Below, piece after piece: positions 44,142 through 51,720 of a stretch of 64,000 bases of DNA. Position 1 is the stretch's first letter. Each line of letters opens with the position of its first letter. Source of the stretch: Novosphingobium sp. MD-1. Lineage in GTDB: Bacteria; Pseudomonadota; Alphaproteobacteria; Sphingomonadales; Sphingomonadaceae. Location of the stretch: NCBI RefSeq assembly GCF_001014975.1, contig NZ_BBXA01000020.1, positions 342,084 to 406,083 of the forward strand, given 5' to 3'. Under the pieces are notes generated by a model. It was not told the DNA's origin, did not search any database, and was given only the letters and a program-made list of their open reading frames with translations. The translations under genes were made by a program, and so were the position numbers.

Positions 44142-45363
44142 GCGGATCGACAGGCTTCCCGACGGTGACAAATGGACGGTCATTGCCCTTGCCGTCGCGA
44201 CGATGCTCCTTTGCCAAAGCGCCGTTCCTGAACCATGCCCGGAGAATAGCCTTGATCCGCGCCTTGTCGGCTTCGGCGGAAAAGCCCGCCACTTCGGCGA
44301 CCAGGTGGCCAACCCAATCTTTGGCCTGCACGTTCTCGCGCCAGTTACCAGCCGCAAGCCTTTGCTGGACCATGTAGAGGTGCCGTGCGCTCAGCCCATG
44401 GAACACATCCGGCTTTTCCCAGAGGCAGGCAACGCCGACATAATCGGCAGGCTCGTTGGCATTGCCGTTATCGAGGCACTGACTTTCCAGCTTGATCCAC
44501 GTCGCCGCATCCGGGGGAGCGCGATTGGCCTTGCCGGTATCGACGCGCACCAGCGAGCGGCGCAAGGCCGGATCGGTAATGCCCAGTTCCTCGGCCTCGG
44601 CCTGGCTCATCGCATTGAGCGGCAGCACGACGCGGGCAGCATCGCGCAACGCGACGGCACCGCGCCCGTCCTCTGCCGTCACCTCACGCCCGCCCAGCTT
44701 CTTGGTATGATGCACCAGCACGACCGCGCAGCCGGTTTCCTGAGCCAGCCGTTTCCACCGCTTGGCGATGGCGTCGATTGCCTCATTGCTGCTTTCCCGC
44801 ACGGTATGGCTGGAAACGAACGGGTCCACGATCACGACCGAGATTGCCCGCTCCCGCACCGCCGCCGCGACCTGTGCAAACACGTCCTCGGCAATGGCGA
44901 AACCGTCGCGATCTTCGGTTGCCGTACAGAGCGGCTGGACCAGCCCGCTATCGATGCAAAGACGGTCTTGGCAGACAGCGTTCGTGATCCCGTGGAAAAG
45001 GCAGGCTGCGGACACTTGCCGTTCCAGTTCGTCTTGCGAGTCCTCAAGATTGTAGATCCAAGCCGATTGCGGGCCGCGCGGAAGCGGCTTGCCAAGCAGC
45101 GGTCGTCCGGACGCGAGCGACAACGCCAGCGCGGTGCCGATCGTGCTCTTGCCGGTGCCGCCGGGCGCAATGATCGCCGTAACCTCGCCCTTCAGCAGCC
45201 AATGGCCTAGCAGCCATTGCCGCCTCGGCAGCGAACTGGGATTGGGCCAGCGATAGGGTGTGGCGCGAATGGACGTGCCCGCCGGCACCGCCTTCGCAAT
45301 GCGGCTGGCTACCTCCTCCGGTTCCATGTCGGCAAAGTCCATGGGAGCGGCCGCATTACGCAT
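44107..45363 (-). CDS. RecA-fold AAA ATPase (RepA/DnaB-like helicase type)
   Basis: 418 aa. Walker A APGGTGKST at about residue 64 and Walker B VVIVDPF at about residue 174, followed by VVLVHHTKKLGGREVTAEDGRGA, which matches plasmid/phage RepA-type (AAA_25) hexameric helicases. With the adjacent Toprim protein it forms a two-gene replication module. The ATG at 45363 overlaps the Toprim stop by eight bases; the frame further upstream is shadow. C-terminal basic region may bind DNA. Confidence 0.85.
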   Translation of the reverse strand: MRNAAAPMDFADMEPEEVASRIAKAVPAGTSIRATPYRWPNPSSLPRRQWLLGHWLLKGEVTAIIAPGGTGKSTIGTALALSLASGRPLLGKPLPRGPQSAWIYNLEDSQDELERQVSAACLFHGITNAVCQDRLCIDSGLVQPLCTATEDRDGFAIAEDVFAQVAAAVRERAISVVIVDPFVSSHTVRESSNEAIDAIAKRWKRLAQETGCAVVLVHHTKKLGGREVTAEDGRGAVALRDAARVVLPLNAMSQAEAEELGITDPALRRSLVRVDTGKANRAPPDAATWIKLESQCLDNGNANEPADYVGVACLWEKPDVFHGLSARHLYMVQQRLAAGNWRENVQAKDWVGHLVAEVAGFSAEADKARIKAILRAWFRNGALAKEHRRDGKGNDRPFVTVGKPVDPHEIGRPPHPEK

Positions 45364-46306
45364 GACCAGCCGTTCCGGCCTGGGCGATCCGGGCTGCCAC
45401 CTCGGCAGGCGCAATGTCCGCAAAATCGGCTTCCGTTTCAGCCGAGTGCATTTCCGGTGCAAAGGGCAGCGGAGTAGCCACAAGCGCTCCAACGGACGCG
45501 GCTGCCTTCCGGGCGGCATTCAACCCGATGTTCTCCGACAGGTGGCGGTCATCGTCCGCCGCGATGATGAGCGTCCGGCTGGGGAACAGCTTGCGCACGG
45601 CGCGAGCAACGGTTTCAAGGTTGCGTGCCGACATGGCCGCGACAACCCCGTGGCCGATTGCATGATGGACCGCGGCCATGGTGGCGAAGCCTTCCCCGAT
45701 CACCAGCGGCCCGGCCGATGGCCCGCCATCGCAACTGAACACGCCGTGCGGCCAGAACAGGCCATCGGTGCGCCCGCCGGATAGGAACAGCTTGCGCCCG
45801 TTCGGATAGATGCGCTGGACGTTCCGCAGACGAAAGTCGCAATCGAACATCGGGACAAGCAGCGCATTACGGTGCTGCCGGATACCGAACGGGGGCAGCC
45901 GCTTGCGCGTGAGATAGCCATGCGCGGGATCGGGCTTGCCTGCGGCGCGCCACAGATCGCGGGCAACGCCAGTTGCCGCTTCCTGCTTGGCTTCCGTTTC
46001 CGCCTTGCGCCGGGCTTCGCTTTCACGGGCCTGAGCCATGATCGTGCGCCGTTCGGCTGGGGACAGCGAACGGGGATCGCTCCCCGCCCGCCACACCGTC
46101 CGCACGCCCAGCCGGTAATGCCGGAACACGCCAGCGGGCACACCATCGAGGTGCAGCCATGCCCAGCCGTTGCGCCGCCCTGGCTTGTCGCCATCTGCGC
46201 GGAAGCGGACGGGATCGCCGGAAGCGAGCTTGTCGGCAATCGGCTCCATGGGGCGGATACCGGCCGCCCCCATGGCATGGAGAAACTCCGAAACGGGATC
46301 GGTCAC
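45356..46306 (-). CDS. Toprim-domain primase-like protein
   Basis: 316 aa. N-terminal domain with NGWAWLHLDGVPAGVFRHYR, common in phage/plasmid primase-like proteins. The Toprim fold shows its Glu in LVIGEGFATMAAV (about residue 200) and DxD in LIIAADDDRHLSENIG (about residue 246). A zinc-finger domain is not visible. The start is a GTG at 46306 overlapping the upstream stop (GTGA). Likely makes primers for the element's own replication together with the neighbouring ATPase. Confidence 0.8.
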   Translation of the reverse strand: MTDPVSEFLHAMGAAGIRPMEPIADKLASGDPVRFRADGDKPGRRNGWAWLHLDGVPAGVFRHYRLGVRTVWRAGSDPRSLSPAERRTIMAQARESEARRKAETEAKQEAATGVARDLWRAAGKPDPAHGYLTRKRLPPFGIRQHRNALLVPMFDCDFRLRNVQRIYPNGRKLFLSGGRTDGLFWPHGVFSCDGGPSAGPLVIGEGFATMAAVHHAIGHGVVAAMSARNLETVARAVRKLFPSRTLIIAADDDRHLSENIGLNAARKAAASVGALVATPLPFAPEMHSAETEADFADIAPAEVAARIAQAGTAGHA

Positions 46307-46614
46307 AGCGCGGCCCTCCCCTTGTCGGTAAGGCGAAGCACTGCCGCGCGCTTGCCGGACGGATTGCGGCGACGTGCGCCGGTCGGCTCCACAAGGCCCA
46401 TGGCCCGCAGTTCGGAGAAACGCGGTTGCAGGCTCTCGCGGGCGACCTGGGCAAAGGCGACAGCCTCCAGCACCGTTGCCTCGCCCAGCCTGTCCAGCGA
46501 GCGCATGGCAACGCAGCGAAGGTGGGAAGCGCAAGGCGCGATAGCCTCGGCGGCGTCCTGGCTGGTGCCGTCCGGACCTTTCGCGCCGGGAACGTCGGGA
46601 TAGCGATCAGACAT
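46303..46614 (-). CDS. winged-helix DNA-binding protein
   Basis: 103 aa. Helix-turn-helix segment SLQPRFSELRAMGLVEPTGA followed by a basic wing and VLRLTDKGRAAL, typical of MarR/ArsR-like winged helices. It overlaps genes on both sides within the minus-strand early operon, so it is probably a regulator or replication accessory. Confidence 0.75.
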   Translation of the reverse strand: MSDRYPDVPGAKGPDGTSQDAAEAIAPCASHLRCVAMRSLDRLGEATVLEAVAFAQVARESLQPRFSELRAMGLVEPTGARRRNPSGKRAAVLRLTDKGRAAL

Positions 46615-46753
46615 GGGCCTGGCCTCCGAATGCGAGCACGGCGGTCAGGAATTGCGTCTGGATGGCGAGAGGGTTAGGGCAGTCCCGGAACCAGCCGCCA
46701 CAGCTATTCCGCGATGCCCGCGCCTCCGCGCGGGTTTCGCTTTTATGGGCCAT
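46607..46753 (-). CDS. small hypothetical protein
   Basis: 48 aa: MAHKSETRAEARASRNSCGG followed by WFRDCPNPLAIQTQFLTAVL and a short tail. A clean frame starting 3 nt after the Xis-like gene and overlapping the winged-helix gene by eight bases, which supports it as real. Two cysteines could coordinate metal. Function unknown. Confidence 0.5.
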   Translation of the reverse strand: MAHKSETRAEARASRNSCGGWFRDCPNPLAIQTQFLTAVLAFGGQAHV

Positions 46754-46756
46754 GGT

Positions 46757-46924
46757 TCACACCTCGCCTTCGATGAGGCGACGCAGCGAGCGCGTCAGAA
46801 TCAGGCGCTTGCGCCCCACCTTGCGCGTTTCCAGACGGCCATCGGCCATCGCTTCATAGAGGGTCGTTTTGCCGAGACCGGACGCCTTGACGGCATCCGA
46901 CACGCTGAGAGCAATCGGTTCCAT
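46757..46924 (-). CDS. AlpA/excisionase-like HTH protein
   Basis: 55 aa from the ATG at 46924. VSDAVKASGLGKTTLYEAMA followed by DGRLETRKVGRKRLI is the MerR-like excisionase fold (HTH_17). It likely acts as recombination directionality factor for the integrase at the other end or as activator of the early operon. An in-frame upstream ATG at 47017 adds unlikely residues. Confidence 0.78.
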   Translation of the reverse strand: MEPIALSVSDAVKASGLGKTTLYEAMADGRLETRKVGRKRLILTRSLRRLIEGEV

Positions 46925-47038
46925 GATCTTTGTCTCCGCCAGCGTCCCGGCGAAAGTGCGGGGATGCGCTGGAGGAGCCAGCAGCGCACGATGAAAATTC
47001 CGCAGCAAAATGCGCATGTGCGGAACTATATGCGCCTT

Positions 47039-47845
47039 TTATGGGGTCTTTCGTTTGGGCCTTCCGCCCGGCTTCCATCGCCCTTTTAGAAGTTCGCGAA
47101 CCGCGACTGTGGCAACATTCTCAAAGCCTTCCTCAAGCCTCATCATGCTGGCAATGGTCCGTCCATCCATGCCCCGCGCCTTCATTTCATCGGCCTTGGC
47201 AAGAATTGCCTTGTCCTCGGGCGGGTGGCCATCCTTGACCGATGGTGAACGCGCAGTCGTAGTCAGGGACACTTGGCCTGACGCCCCAATTCGCTCGACC
47301 TCGACAAGCAGATAACCGTCTGCCGCGCGAGCATCGTCTCCGAATGACTCATATTCACGGTCAAAACTGCGCGGATCGCCCTGCCACAGGATACTCGGCG
47401 ATCCTTCGGGCTGGCGTCGAAGTGCGCCCGTCGAGACATCGAATTGCGAAAACGTCGCGAGTATATTCCCGTTCAATTCCTCCACTTCAGCCAGGTACGC
47501 GTCGGCAAGAGACATTTTAGACGTGAGTCTGCCGCGCATTTTGACGTTACCGCGATCAACAGCATCCCGCAGTTGACGCCAAGCCTCTGTCAGCCTGCCT
47601 AGCCCCGACCGACGGTCCTCAAAATGGCCTATGCCGGGAACATCGGGCGCGCCCTCATCTGCATGGGCAAAGAACTTTCGCACCCGCTCATTCGGGTCAT
47701 CACTGACGGGCGGACGATGGCCTTCCACCTGCACCCGCAGTTCCTCACACTTCATCGCATCGCCAAATGCGATCCAGGTCAGCGCTTCGGATAGTGTTAC
47801 ATATTTGGTTCCGGGCAATTGGCGGCGGGGTGGTCGCGATGTCAT
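47039..47845 (-). CDS. hypothetical protein
   Basis: 268 aa from the ATG at 47845. N-terminal VTLSEALTWIAFGDAMKCEE recurs in alphaproteobacterial hypothetical proteins. The C-terminal part has a putative helix-turn-helix and ends in a basic tail (LKGRWKPGGRPKRKTP). No signal peptide or membrane segment. It is divergent from hsdM with about 146 bp between, so it might be a regulator of the restriction operon or a separate cargo gene. Family not recognised. Confidence 0.7.
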   Translation of the reverse strand: MTSRPPRRQLPGTKYVTLSEALTWIAFGDAMKCEELRVQVEGHRPPVSDDPNERVRKFFAHADEGAPDVPGIGHFEDRRSGLGRLTEAWRQLRDAVDRGNVKMRGRLTSKMSLADAYLAEVEELNGNILATFSQFDVSTGALRRQPEGSPSILWQGDPRSFDREYESFGDDARAADGYLLVEVERIGASGQVSLTTTARSPSVKDGHPPEDKAILAKADEMKARGMDGRTIASMMRLEEGFENVATVAVRELLKGRWKPGGRPKRKTP

Positions 47846-47991
47846 TCCGCGCACATACACCACCGGCCGCCGCCGATCACGGCCTCACTGCACTGCCCGT
47901 TCAACAGTTCCGATTGATTGGCCGCCGCACGTTGATAGTGATCGATCCGAACAGCCGACGTTTGTCTGCCAAGGGAAATTTTACGAACCCG

Positions 47992-49491
47992 ATGCCAAAG
48001 CTTACCCAACAAGAACTTGAGCGCCACCTGTGGGGCGCGGCCGACATTCTGCGGGGCACGGTCGATGCCGGGGACTACAAGCAGTACATTTTCGGCCTGC
48101 TGTTCTACAAGCGCCTGTGCGACGTGTGGGACGAGGAGTACGAGAAGCTCCTGGCCGAAACCGGCGATCGCGATGAAGCGGCCGACCCCGACGAGCACCG
48201 CTTCCACATTCCCAAGGAACACCGCTGGGAGGCCGTGCGCGAGCAATCCACGCTGATCGGCCAGCGGCTGAACGGCGCGCTGGCCGCCATCGAAGACGCC
48301 AACCTGCGGCTGCGCGGCGTGTTCGGCGACGTGGACTTCGCCAATCAGGACCGCTTCTCCGACGCCCTGCTGGAAAAGCTGCTCGCCCATTTCGAGAAGC
48401 ACCGGCTGCGCAATGCCGACGTCCCCGCCGACATGCTGGGCGACGCCTACCTCTACCTCATCAAGATGTTCGCGGAGGGCGCGGGCAAGAAGGGCGGCGA
48501 GTTCTACACGCCCCGCTCCATCGTCCGGCTCATGATCGAGATCGTCGAGCCACGCCCCGGCATGTCGGTGTACGATCCCACCTGCGGATCGGCCGGCATG
48601 TTGCTGGAGGCGGTGCAGTACCTGAAGGACCGGGGCGAGAACGCCCGCAGCCTGTCGCTCTATGGGCAGGAGAAGAACTTCGCCACCTGGGGCATCGCCG
48701 AGATCAACCTGTTCCTGCACGACGTGGACGATGCCTTCATCGCCAAGGGCGACGTGATCCTCAGCCCCAAGCGGTATGACCCCAAGGCCCGCGAGTTCGT
48801 CGAGGGCGTGGGCGCGTATGACCGGGTGCTGGCCAACCCGCCGTTCTCGGAAAAGGTCTGGGGCCACGAGGTCTGGCAGAACGGCGACCCGTTCGGGCGC
48901 GACGAATATGGCTGCCCGCCCAAGGGCTATGGCGACCTTGCCTTCGTCCAGCACATGCTCGCCAGCCTGAAGGACGGCGGCGTGCTGGCGGTGGTGGTGC
49001 CGCACGGCGTCCTGTTCCGGGGCGGGGCCGAGGGCCGCATCCGGGAGGCCATGCTGGCCGCCGACGTGATCGAGGCGGTGGTGGGCCTTGCGCCCAATCT
49101 GTTCTACGGCGCGGGCATTCCTGCCGCGCTGCTGATCTGCCGGAAGAAGAAGCCCGCCGACCGGCGCGGCAAAGTGCTGATCGTCAACGGCGACGCCACC
49201 TATATGCCCGGCAAGGCGCAGAACTTCCTGACCGACGAGCATATCCGCACGCTGGCCGATGCCGTCCACGGCTTTGCCGACATCGCCAAGCTGGCCCGCG
49301 TGGTGCCGGTAGCGGAGATCGCCGCCAATGGCCACAACCTCAATATCAGCCGTTACGTCCAGACCGGCGCGGATGCCGAGGCGGTCGATGTCACGGCGGA
49401 AGTCGCCAGGCTGCAAGACCTGATTGCCCAGCGCAACGAGGCCGAGGCCGTGATGTTCGGCCACCTGCGGAGGCTCGGCTATGTCGGGTGA
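47992..49491 (+). CDS. hsdM: type I restriction-modification system, methyltransferase subunit
   Basis: 499 aa N6-adenine methyltransferase. Helical N-terminal HsdM domain (LWGAADILRGTVDAGDYKQY), SAM motif I VYDPTCGSAGMLLEA (about residue 194) and catalytic NPPF in ANPPFSEKVWG (about residue 281). It methylates host DNA and, with HsdS and HsdR, cleaves unmodified DNA. ATG at 47992 preferred; the frame extends upstream without protein-like content. Confidence 0.96.
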   Translation: MPKLTQQELERHLWGAADILRGTVDAGDYKQYIFGLLFYKRLCDVWDEEYEKLLAETGDRDEAADPDEHRFHIPKEHRWEAVREQSTLIGQRLNGALAAIEDANLRLRGVFGDVDFANQDRFSDALLEKLLAHFEKHRLRNADVPADMLGDAYLYLIKMFAEGAGKKGGEFYTPRSIVRLMIEIVEPRPGMSVYDPTCGSAGMLLEAVQYLKDRGENARSLSLYGQEKNFATWGIAEINLFLHDVDDAFIAKGDVILSPKRYDPKAREFVEGVGAYDRVLANPPFSEKVWGHEVWQNGDPFGRDEYGCPPKGYGDLAFVQHMLASLKDGGVLAVVVPHGVLFRGGAEGRIREAMLAADVIEAVVGLAPNLFYGAGIPAALLICRKKKPADRRGKVLIVNGDATYMPGKAQNFLTDEHIRTLADAVHGFADIAKLARVVPVAEIAANGHNLNISRYVQTGADAEAVDVTAEVARLQDLIAQRNEAEAVMFGHLRRLGYVG

Positions 49492-50518
49492 GATCGTCGT
49501 CTACAACACCGAGGACGGCCGGGTTACGGTCCAGCTCAAGACCATCGGCGACAACGCGTGGCTGACGCAGGCGCAGATCGCCGAGCTTTTCGACGTGACG
49601 CCGCAGGCCGTCACGCAGCACATTCGCGCCATTTACGAGGAAGGCGAGTTTGACGAGGCGGCAACTTGTAAGCCGTTCTTACAAGTTCGCACCGAGGGAA
49701 AGCGCGAGGTCTCCCGCCAGATCGCGCATTACGCCCTGCCCATGATCCTCGCCGTGGGCTTCCGGGTCCGGTCTCCACGCGGTGCGCAGTTCCGGCGCTG
49801 GGCGTCCACCACGCTGGCGGAGTATCTGGTCAAGGGCTTCGCGATGGACGACGCGAAGCTGAAAGACCCCGAAGCCGACTATTTCGAGGAACTGCTTGCC
49901 CGCATCCGCGACATCCGGTCGTCGGAAAAGCTGTTCTACAGGAAGGTCCTGGACATCTACGCCACCAGCGTGGACTACGACGGCAGCGCCGAGGCCAGCC
50001 AGCTGTTCTTCCAGACCGTGCAGAACAAGATGCATTGGGCGGCGCACGGCCACACCGCCGCCGAGATTGTCGCCGCCCGCGCCGATGCCGCCAGGGACAA
50101 CATGGGCCTGACCTCCTGGGCCAACCAGTCCAAGGGCGGGCCGGTGCGCAAGGGCGACGTGCATATCGCCAAGAACTATCTGAACGCGGAAGAGATCGAG
50201 GCGCTGAACCGCATCGTCACCGCCTATCTGGAGTTTGCCGAGTTGCAGGCCCTGGCGCGCAAGCCCATGACCATGCGCGACTGGATCGCCAAGCTGGATG
50301 ACTTCTTGGCGTTGGGTGACCGCGATGTGCTGACCCATGCCGGCCATATCTCTGCCGAGGTCGCCAAGGCCAGGGCGCTGGCCCAATATGACCAGTGGCA
50401 CGCCCGCCAGCTTGACGCGCCCAGCGCGGTGGAGGGCGCGTTTGTGGAGGCGACGAAGAAGGCCAAGCAGATCGGCGCGGTCCGCCCCAAGGCCAAGCCG
50501 AAGGGCAAGGGTAAGTGA
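49481..50518 (+). CDS. RhuM-family protein inside the restriction operon
   Basis: 345 aa of the virulence RhuM family. An N-terminal HTH (TQAQIAELFDVTPQAVTQHI) is followed by VRTEGKREVSRQIAHYALPM and GFRVRSPRGAQFRRWASTTL, the family signature; the C-terminal region ends in a Lys-rich tail. Role unknown. It overlaps hsdM by 11 bp and hsdS by four, so it is produced with the restriction enzyme. RhuM genes are recurrent passengers of type I loci and may modulate or complement defence. Confidence 0.88.
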   Translation: MSGEIVVYNTEDGRVTVQLKTIGDNAWLTQAQIAELFDVTPQAVTQHIRAIYEEGEFDEAATCKPFLQVRTEGKREVSRQIAHYALPMILAVGFRVRSPRGAQFRRWASTTLAEYLVKGFAMDDAKLKDPEADYFEELLARIRDIRSSEKLFYRKVLDIYATSVDYDGSAEASQLFFQTVQNKMHWAAHGHTAAEIVAARADAARDNMGLTSWANQSKGGPVRKGDVHIAKNYLNAEEIEALNRIVTAYLEFAELQALARKPMTMRDWIAKLDDFLALGDRDVLTHAGHISAEVAKARALAQYDQWHARQLDAPSAVEGAFVEATKKAKQIGAVRPKAKPKGKGK

Positions 50519-51720
50519 GTGCGGTGACGGAACTGGAGCGCGACGTGACGAACCTGCCGAATGGCTGGCGGCGCGTTCGGCTTGGGGCAGTATTCGCCGA
50601 GCGGAAGGAGAAAGGCCGAGTGGGGCTTCCGGTTGCTTCGGTCAGCATCGAGCACGGCCTTGTGCTGCGGTCATCGCTGGACAGGCGCGTTGCGTCTGAC
50701 CTGCCTCCAGAAGGTCATGCCTTGGTGCGCAAGGGCGACATCGCATACAACATGATGCGCATGTGGCAGGGCGCGTGCGGGCTTGCAGAGGCTGACTGTA
50801 TCATCAGCCCCGCATACGTGGTGATGACCCCATCGGCGGACGTTGAACCGGTGTTCGCGCACATTGCACTTCGTTCCGAACCGATGATGTCCCTATTGCA
50901 TGGTTACTCACAGGGCATCGTGGATGATCGCTTGCGCCTTTACTCCGACGCCTTCGCGCAAGTGCCGATCAACCTCCCCCCGCTCGACGAGCAGCGGCGG
51001 ATCGCCGAGGTGCTGCGGGCGGTGGATGAGGCGATTGCCGCCAACCGGGCCGCGCTCGATCAGGTCGCACGGGCACGCGCAGCCATTCTGCACAGCGCCT
51101 TCGAGGAAACGGTATGGGAGCCGGTTGCCCTCGGTGAGCTAGGAAGCTGGCAGAGCGGAGGCACCCCGTCCAAAGACGATGAGAGCAAGTGGGGCGGTGA
51201 CGTGCCGTGGGTATGCCCACGCGATATGAAAACACCCGTCATCAGGCAGACCCACTCCACGCTTACGCCGCTTGCGCTCGGAGGAAGCTGCAAGCTGGCA
51301 CCCAAGGGAACGCTGATGATCGTCGTTCGCGGTATGATCTTGGCGAAAGCTATCCCAACCGCCACGACGGCAATGGATGCGACCTTCAACCAAGACATGA
51401 AGGCGTTTCGGCCCAACGGTCGCGCTTTGCCCAAGTTCGTGCAACTATGCTTGCAGCATCAAGAACGGCAGCTTCTGCGTGTAGTCAACACTGCGACGCA
51501 TGGCACGAAGAAGCTCGATACTGACACCTTGCTCACGGTGTCGGTTCCGCTTCCTAATCTTGAAACCCAGCAGGCACTTGCTGACGCGGTTTCTGATCTG
51601 GACTTTGCTTCGGTCAAGTATGGTGAGGAACATATCCGTTTGAGCACGATAAAGCAGGCGCTCATGTCCGACCTTCTCTCCGGTCGCGTGCGGGTGCCAG
51701 AAAATCGGAAAACCCTATGA
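50515..51720 (+). CDS. hsdS: type I restriction specificity subunit
   Basis: 401 aa. Two target-recognition domains separated by the conserved helix PPLDEQRRIAEVLRAVDEAI (about residues 155-175), with the second TRD starting around LGELGSWQSGGTPSKDDES. The C-terminal conserved helix follows VPLPNLETQQALADAV. It dictates the bipartite DNA target. GTG start at 50515 overlaps the rhuM stop (GTGA). Confidence 0.94.
   Translation: MSAVTELERDVTNLPNGWRRVRLGAVFAERKEKGRVGLPVASVSIEHGLVLRSSLDRRVASDLPPEGHALVRKGDIAYNMMRMWQGACGLAEADCIISPAYVVMTPSADVEPVFAHIALRSEPMMSLLHGYSQGIVDDRLRLYSDAFAQVPINLPPLDEQRRIAEVLRAVDEAIAANRAALDQVARARAAILHSAFEETVWEPVALGELGSWQSGGTPSKDDESKWGGDVPWVCPRDMKTPVIRQTHSTLTPLALGGSCKLAPKGTLMIVVRGMILAKAIPTATTAMDATFNQDMKAFRPNGRALPKFVQLCLQHQERQLLRVVNTATHGTKKLDTDTLLTVSVPLPNLETQQALADAVSDLDFASVKYGEEHIRLSTIKQALMSDLLSGRVRVPENRKTL

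Noticed and set aside
47842..49464. 540-aa minus-strand frame opposite hsdM
   Set aside because: Low-complexity antisense translation; hsdM motifs DPTCGSAG and NPPF are on the plus strand.
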